Source of the DNA: Glandiceps talaboti
Taxonomy: Eukaryota > Hemichordata > Enteropneusta > Spengelidae
Direction: 5' to 3'
NCBI RefSeq assembly: GCF_964340395.1
Contig: NC_135564.1
Coordinates: 668,501-732,500 of the forward strand
Length of the DNA stretch: 64,000 nucleotides
Positions 51,620 through 63,162 of the stretch are shown here, piece by piece. A model generated the notes under the pieces. It saw only the letters and a list, made by a program, of their open reading frames with translations, made no database searches and had not been told where the DNA came from. How positions within the stretch are numbered: the first letter of the stretch is position 1; each line of letters starts with the position of its first letter. The translations under genes and the position numbers were made by a program.

Positions 51620-51760
51620 ATGTATGTATGTATGTATGTATGTATGCATGCATGCATGCATGCATGCATGCATGTATGCATGTATGCATGCATGTATGTA
51701 TGTATGTATGTATGTATGTATGTATGTATGTATGTATGTATGTATGTATGTATTCATGTG
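51424..51760. repeat. Compound (TGTC)n/(TGTA)n/(TG)n/(TGTA)n/(TGCA)n/(TGTA)n microsatellite
   Basis: It has the same TGNN block style as the arrays at 5.9, 8.1 and 19.8 kb. The open frames on both strands are artefacts. Confidence 0.96.
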
Positions 51761-54056
51761 CGCACGCGTGCATGCATGACTTTGTGATGTGTGGGTATGT
51801 GTACGTATACATGGAGAGTGAGTTCATAGTTCCATAGTCAAATTTGTATCTGCACACGCCCCGGTTGGACTGTAAGTTGGCCATTGTTTATACCACAGGT
51901 TAACTGCCTTGCCTCCTGTCTGGCTATCAAATGAACTTCTAAAAGTGGAACTATTTTAATTACATCACTTTAATATATTTCGTGACAGATTTGAACGCAT
52001 TTCTCGTTATTTTCACCCGTTTCATAATTTTTTGGTGCCTACCCGTACTTTAGGCATTATCCTCAGGCCTTCCTTTTATAAATTCTGTCAGTTCCCTAGC
52101 CTTATATCACTTGACTTGACTTGGCTTGACTTGACTTAGTTGCACACTCCACTAAATAGCCTCGCCACATTCGTGTATGTACAACTTCTCAATTGCCTAC
52201 TATATCACTAGGAGATCATATTTAATTGAAAGAGTACTGGAAAAAAAGTCGAAATAAAAACAAGATCTAAATGAAAAAAGTTACAGGGACAGTGATGTGG
52301 TCATGGTGTCAAAACCAACTACGGGTCTCTTTACGGTAACAATAAAATATGTGTCGCCGGGAGGCATTGTCGTAAAACCACAGACCTCGTACTTTGTTGC
52401 AACTGTAAAAGACTTTAATATTTCGTTGCCCTAGCAGAAAGATAATTGACTGTGTGGCTTGCATGCGAGCATGTGATATATTATACTTTGAGGCCGGGCT
52501 TTAAATATGTCTGCATATCAGATACTATATATTTGCCTGTATAATTAACACGACACCTTGTTAATGAATGCAGTTGATTAATGTATACCTTTCCTGGTCA
52601 AATAGTTTAAGGTGAAACGTTGTGGCAACATTTACAACATGAAAAATAACGAATGGCGCAAAAAATCCTGGTTTCATTTGACCCATGACCTATAGCCCTG
52701 TCATTTAAAAAATGTGGCGAGGCGATATATGTTTTCATGAGCCTCCTAGCAGGAAAGTTTTATATTTTTGGACAGCCAGGAATAAGAACATGTAGACCCC
52801 TTAAATGTACACTCACCGTTCACATACAAAGGTTCCGAAAGAACATACAGACATATCAAAATGACATCTTCATCTCTTGATCATGCAGAGTAATAAGAAA
52901 GAAAAGTAAAACTTGCGTATAAAGCAACAAATACATTATACGTGTTGGAATTATTATAATCCTCCCCCCTGTACCAAGGAACGCGTATCAGTCTCAGTCT
53001 GGTCTAGGGAGGTGTTAATTGATACAAGAACTTGACTTATGCCAGTTAACTTTCGTTTGTAGTTTTTACCATAGGAGGCGCTATTCAACGAAAGTTTCTT
53101 CCTTTGCCCATGGAAGTAGGGGTTCTACTTCCATGCTTTGCCATTCTTCGCGATTAACATGCGGACGGTTGCAGTTGGTCTCAAGAGTGTAGTTTCAAAG
53201 TGTCGGCCACAAGGATTTCTCCATGGTTTTACTATTTGTACTCCCTTGCCAATGTGCAGACAACCTCACTCCTCAGCTTTTTTGGTGGCCCTCCATTACT
53301 CCTCACCCCCCCCTCCCCCCGGTCAATATTACACATTAACTTATTAAACCTAATCAGTAATAATATAGTCATCAATTAACATTTCATATTTCTGTATAAC
53401 TTACGAGTATGTCCGATATTTATAAATTATATTTCATTCTTTGCTGTTTGCATGTTGACTCTGCGTTATTGCTTTGGACGATTCACCTATATAATACCAG
53501 TCCCCCATATCTCTGAATCAAATCAGGCAATCTTCATTTGCTTATCTTGTGCAACAAAGAAAATCGTTCCTTACGGGAGGCATTCAGTTTACATCTGCAC
53601 TTGACAAAGTTGTGCTCAAGAAATACTAAGTAAAGCAAGCCCAGAAATGTAAGTTGAATCCACGAGCGACCGTGTTTAAGCTTGCACGATGTCTCAAGGT
53701 CACTAATTGAGGGCGCCAAAAAGGTGACAGCACATGCGTGTTGGACAATTCCGGATATTCAGGGAAAAACAAGTTGTCCTCGTTGCGAGGTTTCTGTCTC
53801 TTTTTGATTTCATTTTCCACTGAAGTACGCAAAAAGTCGTCAGACACAGAGTCTTGAAGCTTTAATTACCAAGGATAACATTACTGAAGAGCGGGAGGAA
53901 TCTATAGCTTACACCTGCAGTAAAGAAGTCGTTTGTACCGTGTCTTGGCTCAGCTGTGCAAGAACTATTCGTGTTGTAGTTGACTGTTGAGTACAAGTGT
54001 CCCGTGCGTCCTCACGTGTTGGTATTGGCTTGTCTCAACACAGGTTTATATTGAAG

Positions 54057-54160
54057 ATGGCTTTCAACATGGAAGACCTAGACCAGGGGCTAGCTGCAGA
54101 TTTTGACAGCAACCTCACCGGTCTGGGAACAGAGCTGGGCACGTCAGCGTATAATATGAG
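54057..54160 (+). CDS. TFCP2: CP2 coding exon 1
   Basis: It encodes [19 protein letters not shown] through TSAYNM. The ..DFDxxLxGxGxELGxxAY.M pattern is the conserved N-terminal motif of the CP2 branch. The donor is GTAAGA. The sequence just upstream is richer in CpG than its surroundings and probably includes the 5' UTR. Confidence 0.9.
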
Positions 54161-57100
54161 GTAAGAAACGAACCAGCTGATGATGATGATGATGATGATG
54201 CTGATGATGACCACAGCTCTACGGCTGTGTTTGGTGACTGATATCAACATAATATTACTGTGATGGCCGAATTGGTCACATTCTCCGCGTAGGTATTTTA
54301 TAAATCCCAACAAAATGTTTTAAATATTGAATAACTAATAGCCGGCATTTGAGGGAAATTTGTTCGGATGACTTTTATTAATGTGCTCCCAGTTCACAAT
54401 ACTTTTACTAATGCCAAATATTGACAATGAATGACAGCGACCCTCACGGCTCCCCCCATCACCTAGGGGGAAACTGTTGAATGTTTTAATGTCCTGTAGG
54501 CCTCATCATAGCTATTGTAATTTTCCTACAGGTCCTTCATTATACTTTTGTTAATGAACCCCACATCACAGTGAAGTCACCCAACTACAAATGAATGTTT
54601 ACATATACTGGTCATTTAATGCATATATTAATTAAGATCATTTGCATATAATGGTATTGTTGTCTTTATTAATTAACCCATGTATTTAATTTATGTGTCA
54701 TTAATTAGAATGGTTTTACATTTTACATTTGAACTCATCTGTAGAATAAGAGTCTGTGAAGGATTTCTTGAGATGAGAACACAGTGACTTATTTTATAAT
54801 ATTGCTTTGTTTACTGCGTACATTGTTTGTTTATTCTCCTTCAAACCACCTTTGTCATTCAAAGTCACTTTGGAAATGCTGAAAAAGTACATATTTCACT
54901 AACCTATGAGATCTCATGATAAAAACTTTAAAATTTTGATGTCAGATCTAATCAGGAGAACAACATATTATAAGATGAGATTGAAATTTCATCAAGGGGA
55001 CATTTGAAAGGTTGCTCAATATTGTATACTTACCATACACTCACTGTCACAGTTTTTAGACAGGGTCAGGTCATTCGACAATTACTATTGAATAAACAAA
55101 TACAAAAAAGTAGTACCCATTATTGTTGTTTAATAATTAAGCAATTTCCTTGGGGTCTTTTTCACCAGGCTTAAAAGTTGGAATTAAATTTGTGGATGAT
55201 GTAGTCCTTGAATTCATATCCCTATTTCAATTACTCAGTGACTGGACGACAGTCTTCGTAATTGGACAAGAACTTCGTAATTGGACAAGAACTTTCATGC
55301 TGATTTTATGTATTTGTCTCGTAAATCAATGTTACACCAATTTCAATCTCAGGATTCGATAACTGTTCATGGCACCACTTGGTAATTTATGTCTGGACTT
55401 GTAAAGATAGGCACTGTGTGATATCTGAGACACTTCTTTGCCCCAGATATGTTTGATATTTTTGTTTAAAAAAAACCCCTGTATTTCTTCGAAAATGCAT
55501 CTAGTTTGAACTGAGAACTGGGAGAAAACTATAAATGAGATTATTATAGATTTAATGACAGCGAAATTATATATTCTCTGTGATATTGTAACATTTCCAT
55601 GTACAACAGTGTTGTCATACATAACTTTGTGATTGCTGATATCAGTCAGTGCTGTCAAAACTAACAACTGCAACAGTGTTGTCACATACATGTACGTTAC
55701 TTTGTGATCGCTGATATTGGTGCTGTCAAAACCAACAAAACAAAATTAATGTTAAATCAAAGCTTTTTATTATCACTTCATCTTTGATGCTAATGCTTGA
55801 GCTTGACAATATGGCAGTTCCAGAAAAAGTGTTGACGATTGTGGACGAGTCGATCTTTGTCCGAAAACTAAGTCAGTCTAAAACCTGTGACAGTGAGTGT
55901 ATTTCATATCTACTGTGCTTGTCCAAAAGTTTGATACATGTACATATCAACACCATTCAAGTGTCTATCCTCACATTATCAGTGATAAGCTTTCTAATGA
56001 GACCATGACCTTTGACCTTGACCAACATTTTCAAGGTAAAATGACCAAAATTTTTCTCTCTAATTAAACTCAAGAATTTGGACCTGCCATGACGCCATTT
56101 AAATGTGTATACCCAAAGGTCAGCATTCGTTTTATACCTTGACCCTTGACTTTGACCTCCACATTTGAGGTCAAATAGCAAATTGATCAATAAATTAGGA
56201 AGTTTTGTATATAGAGACACCATTCAAATTTGCACAATAAATTTGCCATATAACACAGCAGTTTTCGCAATGTCATCAATGAAGGCTTGTTGGTTTTCCT
56301 GACAGATAATGTCAATAGAATCAATAATAGAATAGAGTCAACTCAGGATTCTCATGATGGACTAAGATGTATCTAAGTTGGGTTAAACCTCACTGTGGGA
56401 AATCCTAATCTAATTTTAGGATTGATTACATCATGACCATTGGTGAAATGCTAGGCAGGGAAGGGATTGGTAAGAGCCAAATGACACACATGATTGACTC
56501 TAGACTATGCACTCAACTAAGGCAGATATAAGCATTAGGATGAAAATGAAGAATTGACTAATAGTGAACACCTGGTTATGACATTCAACAAAACTGTTCT
56601 CATACCATCATTGCTTTGTCAAATTTGACTGCAAGTGTTACTAGGCAGTGATACATTCCTTTCTCTAGGAGCTAAAAACTACATGTAACCATGCACTGTG
56701 TCCCCTTCTGCTCACAGTGTCTTCATTCATTCTGTGTACATGTTGTGTACTAGGGTGAAAGATTCGTTGTTGTGAGGGCTACTTCATCACTTGCTTTGTG
56801 TAGCAATGATTGAAATGTGTGTAGCTCCCACAATGACGATTCCTTCATTCTAGTAGCTTTCTTATATAGTTGTGTTTGTTTTTATTTGAACTAATTGGAT
56901 CATTTATTCAATTCTTTAGTGCCCAATGTATTATTTGTTTTTTCACTAAGTTAGATGTTGTTTTGATTACACCATTGAGATGAATAAAGTGATCCATTCC
57001 TGATTCAGGACATAGACCCTGATATCACTCCATACCAAGACCCTGATATCACTCCATACCAAGACACTGATATCACTCATACCAGTGTAACCAATCTCCT

Positions 57101-60100
57101 TAATGTCGAAGGTGTGCTCTTTATTGCCAGTGAATCTTTTTGATGGTTTTTCAGGGCATACATGTATTAGGATGTTTTGTTGTGTAAGTAGATATGTTAA
57201 AGTTAGTGTTACTGTTGAGTTTGTTGTAACTGATATTATTTTCACTGTTTGCAGTGAAGTGTTGGCTGTGTTCAAACAGGAAGAGGAAGAGGATGGGTAA
57301 GTACTTTATACAATATCAATATGAAGAATTCAACCTCCCCTCCCTTCTCTCCCTTCTTGACACTTTCTGCCCAGTAACTGGTCAGATAAGGGGGTACCGA
57401 CATGATTGTTATGGAAGTTTTGTGCCACTTTAGATCTGTGCTAGGAGTGATAATTGTAAAGCACTGAGGAAAGTGTGGGAAAGTGCTGTATAAAAACCAA
57501 CATTATTACTAGTTGTATATATATGTAAGACAGTGTGTAATATATGTGTATGTATGTATGTATGTATGTATGTATGTATGTATGTATGTATGTATGTATG
57601 TATGTATGTATGTATGTATGTATGTATGTATGTATGTATGTATGTATGTATGTATGTATGTATGTATGTATGTATGTATGTATGTATGTATGTATGTATG
57701 TATGTATGTATGTATGTATGTATGTATGTATGTATGTATGTATGTATGTATGTATGTATGTATGTATGTATGTATAAAACTCTTGGTAAAGCTTTTACAT
57801 TTGCTGTTGTGTGAAATTGCAATTTTGAGAATGATGTATATTACTTTTCAGAATTCTACATGTTATATTTACACAAACTGTTGACTTTTCAGGTTTCAAT
57901 GTATACTGTGTGCAGCTACTTCTCCAGCTGTCAAACTTAGTGAGGAAACATTAACCTACCTCAATCAAGGCCAATCATATGAACTCAAATTGAAGAAATT
58001 AGGTAGTTCCCAGACATATTCTGGCAAAGTTTTAAAGGTACGTGTGTTGTTTTAGAAATAAAACAGAGTTTATCTAGTTGTAACTGCAACAAATCCTGTC
58101 AGAGTTTTTGTTTTGGTTATATTTTCAAAATATTTACATATATTTTGTACTTACTGAAAAATGTATGATTACCTTGTGATCACTCCGTATCAACATCAGT
58201 GTTCTCACCACTTTAGAGAAAGTACAGTGCTAACACTGTCCTTGCAAGGTTGTCATGCTTGGAATATTTCTGCTGTGCTGTGTTCTCACTATATAATGAA
58301 TGCATAGTGCTAACACCACCTTTGTCACACAGGGTGCCATGCTTGGCAAGTTTCTGCTGTGTCGTGCTTCAAAAGTGTTCTAACATCCTCAAGAGATTTA
58401 GTTATCTTTGAATGACTATATTATAATAATAATACTTTCACATGAAGAGAAATGGCTAATCCCAAATCAATGTGTTTAACTTAGTGTTAAATATAATCAT
58501 GTCAGAGTTTGTTTCAGTGTTAAAGATTTGCATATTATAAGCTGATAATTATGCTAATTATTATGCTAATTATTATGCAGTGAATTAAAGAGTTAGTGAA
58601 TATAAACATTGTCATAATTGTAAAGTTTGTCATGTCTAATGGTTTGCTTAAAAAAAATCATTTGTTACCAAAACTGTTCATGAGCTTAGTAGATCAAATC
58701 ACTTATATAGTATAGGTTCAAACTATGGAATTTGTCATTCTGATGAGGATCGTTGACCAAGACAGATCAAAAGCTCAATGTTAAAATCTTTGAACTACTT
58801 GTGCGTTCTAACCTGTATAAGTGAAGTAATTTGTCGTCTGTATATCTATAAAGTGAATTAAAAATTATAAACATACTTGTACTTGTATAATTTGCCATGT
58901 TGAATAGTTTGCAAATAAAGAGAGTAATTTTGCTCAAAATGTCCAAGTTAAAGATTTTGCTAAACACCACAGAAACTGCCATATTTAAATGAGACATATT
59001 CATATTTTGGTGTTCAATTTGTCTATGTTCTAAAGAGGCTTGGGTATTGTGGTAGATTTGACTGTGTTCCACACATGTCAAAACTACTATCTGATAACAC
59101 TTACAGCAAAATAAGTACTTTCAGTGTGTTTACTTCATTTCAGTTTGGGTTGCTACTGACGACAGCTCTTTATACATAATTTAGAGGGTAAACTCAGTAT
59201 ATACTTTAAAAATCCATTTGGATTCTACCTAACGTTCACCCCTAACAAACAGAGGCTATAATATGGCACTGTGCCAAGTATTCTGATCATATATTCTCAC
59301 CGACTACATTTCTATGGCAACCCTGAAGATGTCATCCTTACCATATTTGGAATTGACCATGTGTTTGTTATTCTTGCAGAGTAATATTCGTGTTTTATTC
59401 CATGACAAGAGGTTGCAATACACAGAAAAAGAACAAATGGCTGAATGGAGAACTCAGAGACCTGGTGACAGGATTCTGGATATAGGTAAAACAAATTTAA
59501 GTTGTTTGAAGGGATGACAATTATACTTTCTCTAAATTTGCTTTTAGAATAGGGAACTTGCAAACCCGCCATGTTGAATATTGCATCATGGGAAATTTGA
59601 TAATAAATACTAATCAATAAGTATTGTAAACAATGTTGATACATTTTTTGTAACCACAAATAATCAATTCATAGTTACCCTGACCATTGTGGGAGGTTAA
59701 TTTTATCAGTAGCTCCAGAGTAGGTATTACGATAACCACAGATAATCCCATAGTCCTTTGCATCTGAGCATGCTCAGTCTGGATTGCAAATTCCCTATTG
59801 TTTGTTTAAATTTAAAGTCTTATCTGAATTGGGCCTTTAGACAGTTCTCAAATTTTATGTTTTATGCAAAAATACATGACATACAATGTAAGTGCATTTG
59901 CATATGTGATAGGATCTGAGACTAGCGATACTTGTAGTTTCTGGTTGTACATGATAACTAGTAAGGGAGAATCTTGGAACAGCTGGTTGTATTGATAGGA
60001 TCTGAGACTAGTGATACTTGTAGTTTCTGGTTGTACATGTTAACTAGTAAGGGAGAATCTAGGACCAGCTGGTTGTATTGATAGGATCTGAAAGTAGCAA

Positions 60101-63100
60101 TACTTGTAGTTTCTGGTTGTACATGTTAACTAGTAAGGGAGAATCTTGGACCAGTTGGCTGTGTTGATAGGATCTGAGACTAGCGATACTTGTAGTTGCT
60201 GGTTGTACATGTTAACTAGTAAGGGAGAATCTTGGAACAGCTGGTTGTATTGATAGGATCTGAGACTAGCGATACTTGTAGTTTCTGGTTGTACATGATA
60301 ACTAGTAAGGGAGAATCTTGGACCAGTTGGCTGTGTTGATAGGATCTGAGACTAGCGATACTTGTAGTTGCTGGTTGTACATGTTAACTAGTAAGGGAGA
60401 ATCTTGGACCAGTTGGCTGTGTTGATAGGATCTGAGACTAGCGATACTTGTAGTTTCTGGTTGTACATGATAACTAGTAAGGGAGAATCTTGGACCAGTT
60501 GGCTGTGTTGATAGGATCTGAGACTAGCGATACTTGTAGTTGCTGGTTGTACATGTTAACTAGTAAGGGAGAATCTTGGAACAGCTGGTTGTATTGATAG
60601 GATCTGAGATTAGTGATACTTGTAGTTTCTGGTTGTACATGTTAACTAGTAAGGGAGAATCTTGGAACAGCTGGTTGTATTGATAGGATCTGAGACTAGC
60701 GATACTTGTAGTTTCTGGTTGTACATGATAACTAGTAAGGGAGAATCTTGGACCAGTTGGCTGTGTTGATAGGATCTGAGACTAGCGATACTTGTAGTTG
60801 CTGGTTGTACATGTTAACTAGTAAGGGAGAATCTTGGAACAGCTGGTTGTATTGATAGGATCTGAGATTAGTGATACTTGTAGTTTCTGGTTGTACATGT
60901 TAACTAGTAAGGGAGAATCTTGGAACAGCTGGTTGTATTGATAGGATCTGAGATTAGTGATACTTGTAGTTTCTGGTTGTACATGTTAACTAGTAAGGGA
61001 GAATCTTGGAACAGCTGGTTGTATTGATAGGATCTGAGACTAGCGATACTTGTAGTTTCTGGTTGTACATGATAACTAGTAAGGGAGAATCTTGGACCAG
61101 CTGGCTTTGTTGACAGTTAGTATTTGCAGAAAATCAAATGGCTCTGCTGTTACTTTTCATTAACGAGAAATTAAAAGAAGGCTTGCCATCCTTATTACTT
61201 TGTTTATGGAGTACATTGCTTGTTTCACCTTTATGTGATATTTCAGATAGATAGTTTGTTACTCTACGTATAGTGGTTTATTTTGTTTATTTATTTATCA
61301 GATGTACCCTTATCATATGGAGTACTGCAGTATACCAGAAGTCCAATAGCACTCAACTGTGTTGAGGTACTTTGGGACCCAGCAAAAGATAGTACAGGTA
61401 TTTTCATACAGGTAAACTTAGTTTTGTTTGCTACCTTCAGATACCTTGTTCTATGCACCATCTCCAGAAAACCATGGCAATAGTGGGTTCTTTTCCAGGT
61501 TCATTGTATCTACAATGTATACACTGTTTACTTCCAGTAACCATGGTAATATTAATATTGGTAGTATATTACTTTAATTGTCATGGCAATGAAATTATCT
61601 TTGCTTTGACAGAGATTACATTTATACAAATAAGAAAATGAGTGAAAAGTAAGAATTCCGTAACATACAAACTGTTTGCACTCAGTAACCATGGTAATGG
61701 TGGGCTCTTTTCTCGTCTATTGTATTCTACAATGTATTCACTGTTTAGAAACACTAACCATGGAACCCTAGTAACCATGGTAATGATGGGTTTTGTTCTA
61801 GGTCCATTGTATCAGTACAGAGTTTACACCCAAAAAACACGGAGGTGAGAAAGGAGTGCCATTCCGGGTTCAAGTCGATACTTTCCTTCATGAACAGGAT
61901 ACCGATACACACCTTCATTCCGGTAGCTGCCAGGTCAAAGTCTTCAAGGTTGGTGACTAAGTATATATTTAGATATACCACAGGAAAGCCAGGTTGAATG
62001 TGTTCAAACACAAATATGGGTTTTATACCCTGGTCATTCTACATCATGAAAATTGTTGAATTCATATCTATGTCACTGGCTCTGCAATGTTCAAAATGGA
62101 ATTTGTGTCGATGTCACTGGCTCTGCAATGCTCAAAATATCTATGTCACTGGCTCTACAATTCTCAACATAGAATTTTCGTCTATGTCACTGGCTCTGTA
62201 ATGCTCAACATGGGAGTCAAACATTCCATACAATTTCTTCAGATTCATAGTTTTAAAAGTATAATTATCCAAATAACCCTCAATATTTTTCAGTGAAAAA
62301 CACAATCCATATCTGTGGTATTCACAGCAGTGCCCTCTAAGTCACTGTGTAAAGTCATAATAATGCCATCTAAGATACTGCCAATTCCATCACTGAGTGC
62401 AGATCAGTATTAGACATGTTACTTACATCAGTATTGACTAATCTCTTTATTTTCCTGTTGTAGCCTAAAGGAGCTGATAGAAAACATAAAACAGATCGAG
62501 AGAAAATGGAAAAGAAGAGTGATCGAGATAAATATCAACCCTCCTATGAATATACCATTTTAAGTACAGTAAGTCACTTTGATTTACAACAGAATAACTT
62601 TATTTCAAAGAAACGTTGTTTATTTGTTTCCCTCAAAACTTCATTTCATAATTTATATACCATTGAATAGTACTTGGAATGCTATGTAATACTTTGGATA
62701 AGTTGTGGCTACATTCGTTAGTCCCTAGGTATCAAAATTGGCACTTGGACATGAGTTATATTAAATGAAACATGGTGGTCACCCTTCACAGTTTTCTATT
62801 GTATTTTATTTTCACTAATGTATGAATAATAAATGTACACTCACAGACACTAAAGTGACATTTACATGGCCAATAGTTTAAGTGACGTATAAGTGATGGT
62901 TTACCCATCCTAGTCTACTGGTTTGTCATATGGTTTGTAATGATATATGCATGTTGATAACTTCTATCCATATCTATGTAGGGTTGTACGTCACAGCTTT
63001 GCTACTTTTACTACTTGCCTTAATATATCAGTTAATAATTACTGACTGGTGTTATGTGAATTCTGTTTTCTTGCAGTGTCAGTATGTTACAGCGGTGACG

Positions 63101-63162
63101 TCACCAGTATCGTCTGTTTTTGACACGTCAGTCAACAGTTTTAATTCTTCCTTTGAAGATGT
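54057..63162 (+). CDS. TFCP2: CP2/LSF-type transcription factor (TFCP2/UBP1 group), 5' part
   Basis: This is a nuclear sequence-specific DNA-binding protein of the grainyhead/CP2 family, CP2 branch, which acts as dimers and tetramers. Coding exons are 54057-54160, 57255-57296, 57893-58037, 59380-59485, 61302-61411, 61802-61948, 62464-62568 and 63077-63162; all junctions are GT..AG and in phase, giving about 281 residues. Landmarks include [13 protein letters not shown] near the N-terminus, [78 protein letters not shown] and [10 protein letters not shown]. These run in the order of the CP2 DNA-binding domain. An in-frame stop at 53988 supports the ATG at 54057; a second ATG at 54069 is possible. 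The SAM-like and oligomerisation regions must lie beyond the window. The three vertebrate paralogues (TFCP2, TFCP2L1, UBP1) cannot be told apart from one invertebrate gene. Confidence 0.95.
55604..55737. repeat. 67-bp direct duplication, CP2 intron 1
   Basis: CAACAGTGTTGTCA, ACTTTGTGAT and GCTGTCAAAAC recur in order at a 67-base offset. Confidence 0.85.
57014..57084. repeat. 24-bp tandem repeat, 3 copies, CP2 intron 1
   Basis: AGACCCTGATATCACTCCAT plus ACCA repeats at 57014, 57038 and 57062. Confidence 0.9.
57255..57296 (+). CDS. TFCP2: CP2 coding exon 2
   Basis: This 42-base exon encodes [15 protein letters not shown], matching the short VLxLxxFKQEE linker of CP2 proteins. The acceptor is TTTGCAG and the donor GTAAGT. 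It follows a 3.1-kb first intron. Confidence 0.88.
57430..57515 (+). repeat. Possible SINE or LINE 3' tail
   Basis: TAATTGTAAAGCACTGAGG, AAAGTGCTGTATAAAA and ATTATTACTA resemble the 3' ends of CR1-type LINEs and their SINEs, and sit directly before a microsatellite, a common arrangement. No internal promoter boxes were confirmed. Confidence 0.3.
57545..57776. repeat. (TGTA)n microsatellite, about 58 units, CP2 intron 2
   Basis: Nearly 230 uninterrupted bases of TGTA, the purest array in the window. The lack of interruptions suggests recent expansion or assembly smoothing. Confidence 0.98.
57893..58037 (+). CDS. TFCP2: CP2 coding exon 3
   Basis: It encodes [20 protein letters not shown] through YSGKVLK, including [11 protein letters not shown], the start of the CP2 DNA-binding fold. 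Its acceptor lies about 120 bases after a long (TGTA)n array. Confidence 0.95.
58199..58365. repeat. Direct duplication of about 83 bp, CP2 intron 3
   Basis: GTGTTCTCAC, AGTGCTAACAC, CATGCTTGG and TTTCTGCTGTG occur in the same order twice. Confidence 0.8.
59380..59485 (+). CDS. TFCP2: CP2 coding exon 4
   Basis: It encodes [20 protein letters not shown] through RPGDRILDI. RVxFHDxRLQYTE and RPGDRILDI are strongly conserved in CP2 proteins. The donor is GTAAAA. Confidence 0.95.
59548..59799. mobile_element. MITE-like element in CP2 intron 4
   Basis: This 252-bp segment has terminal inverted repeats AATAGGGAACTTGCAAACC and its near-perfect complement at the right end, and no ORF. A diverged relative in opposite orientation is at about 15311-15486; the two share the GAGCATGCTCAGATG block and a CATGATGCA..ATTCAA block. 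The target-site duplication is unclear. Confidence 0.6.
59907..61112. repeat. 86-bp minisatellite, 14 copies, CP2 intron 4
   Basis: Units start every 86 bases from 59907 (TGATAGGATCTGAGACTAGC and so on). Variants fall into a few classes by TTTCTGG/TTGCTGG, GATAAC/GTTAAC and the last 15 bases, and the classes are arranged in order rather than at random. Confidence 0.97.
61302..61411 (+). CDS. TFCP2: CP2 coding exon 5
   Basis: It encodes [19 protein letters not shown] through [23 protein letters not shown] followed by IFIQ matches the family. The exon sits just after the 86-bp minisatellite intron. Confidence 0.94.
61471..61770. repeat. Two partial copies of the CP2 exon 6 splice-acceptor region
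   Basis: AACCATGGxAATxxTGGG followed by a pyrimidine tract and a CATTGTATC or TATTGTATT stretch occurs at 61471, 61688 and, as the real exon 6 boundary, from 61772. Copy 1 keeps TTCCAG at 61493-61498; copy 2 has CG in place of the acceptor AG. Confidence 0.75.
61802..61948 (+). CDS. TFCP2: CP2 coding exon 6
   Basis: This exact 49-codon exon encodes [20 protein letters not shown] through [10 protein letters not shown], the most conserved part of the DNA-binding domain. The intron immediately upstream carries two imperfect copies of this exon's own 5' boundary. Confidence 0.96.
62066..62212. repeat. Four-copy degenerate repeat, CP2 intron 6
   Basis: ATGTCACTGGCTCTGCAATG recurs at about 62070, 62112, 62144 and 62184 with spacings of 42, 32 and 40. 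Confidence 0.85.
62464..62568 (+). CDS. TFCP2: CP2 coding exon 7
   Basis: It encodes [18 protein letters not shown] through [12 protein letters not shown], a basic stretch conserved at the end of the CP2 DNA-binding domain. The acceptor is TTGTAG and the donor GTAAGT. Confidence 0.95.
63077..63162 (+). CDS. TFCP2: CP2 coding exon 8 (last in window)
   Basis: It encodes [20 protein letters not shown] and on to SSFED, a serine-rich linker seen at this point in CP2 proteins. I chose the donor GTAAGC at 63163, leaving two bases of the next codon. Reading on without splicing hits a stop at once (GTG TAA). No later exon is visible before the edge. Confidence 0.75.

Larger units (their letters stand above)
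48311..54056. other. Intergenic region between GAD and CP2
   Basis: Contains the GAD 3' UTR of unknown length, foldback copy 2, a compound microsatellite, a short TTGAC run (52109-52138) and, near the right end, the probable CP2 promoter and 5' UTR. No other gene was recognised. Confidence 0.7.

Noticed and set aside
54178-54205. GATGAT repeat just after CP2 exon 1 as part of the coding region
   Set aside because: A good GTAAGA donor precedes it and reading through meets stops; it is intronic.
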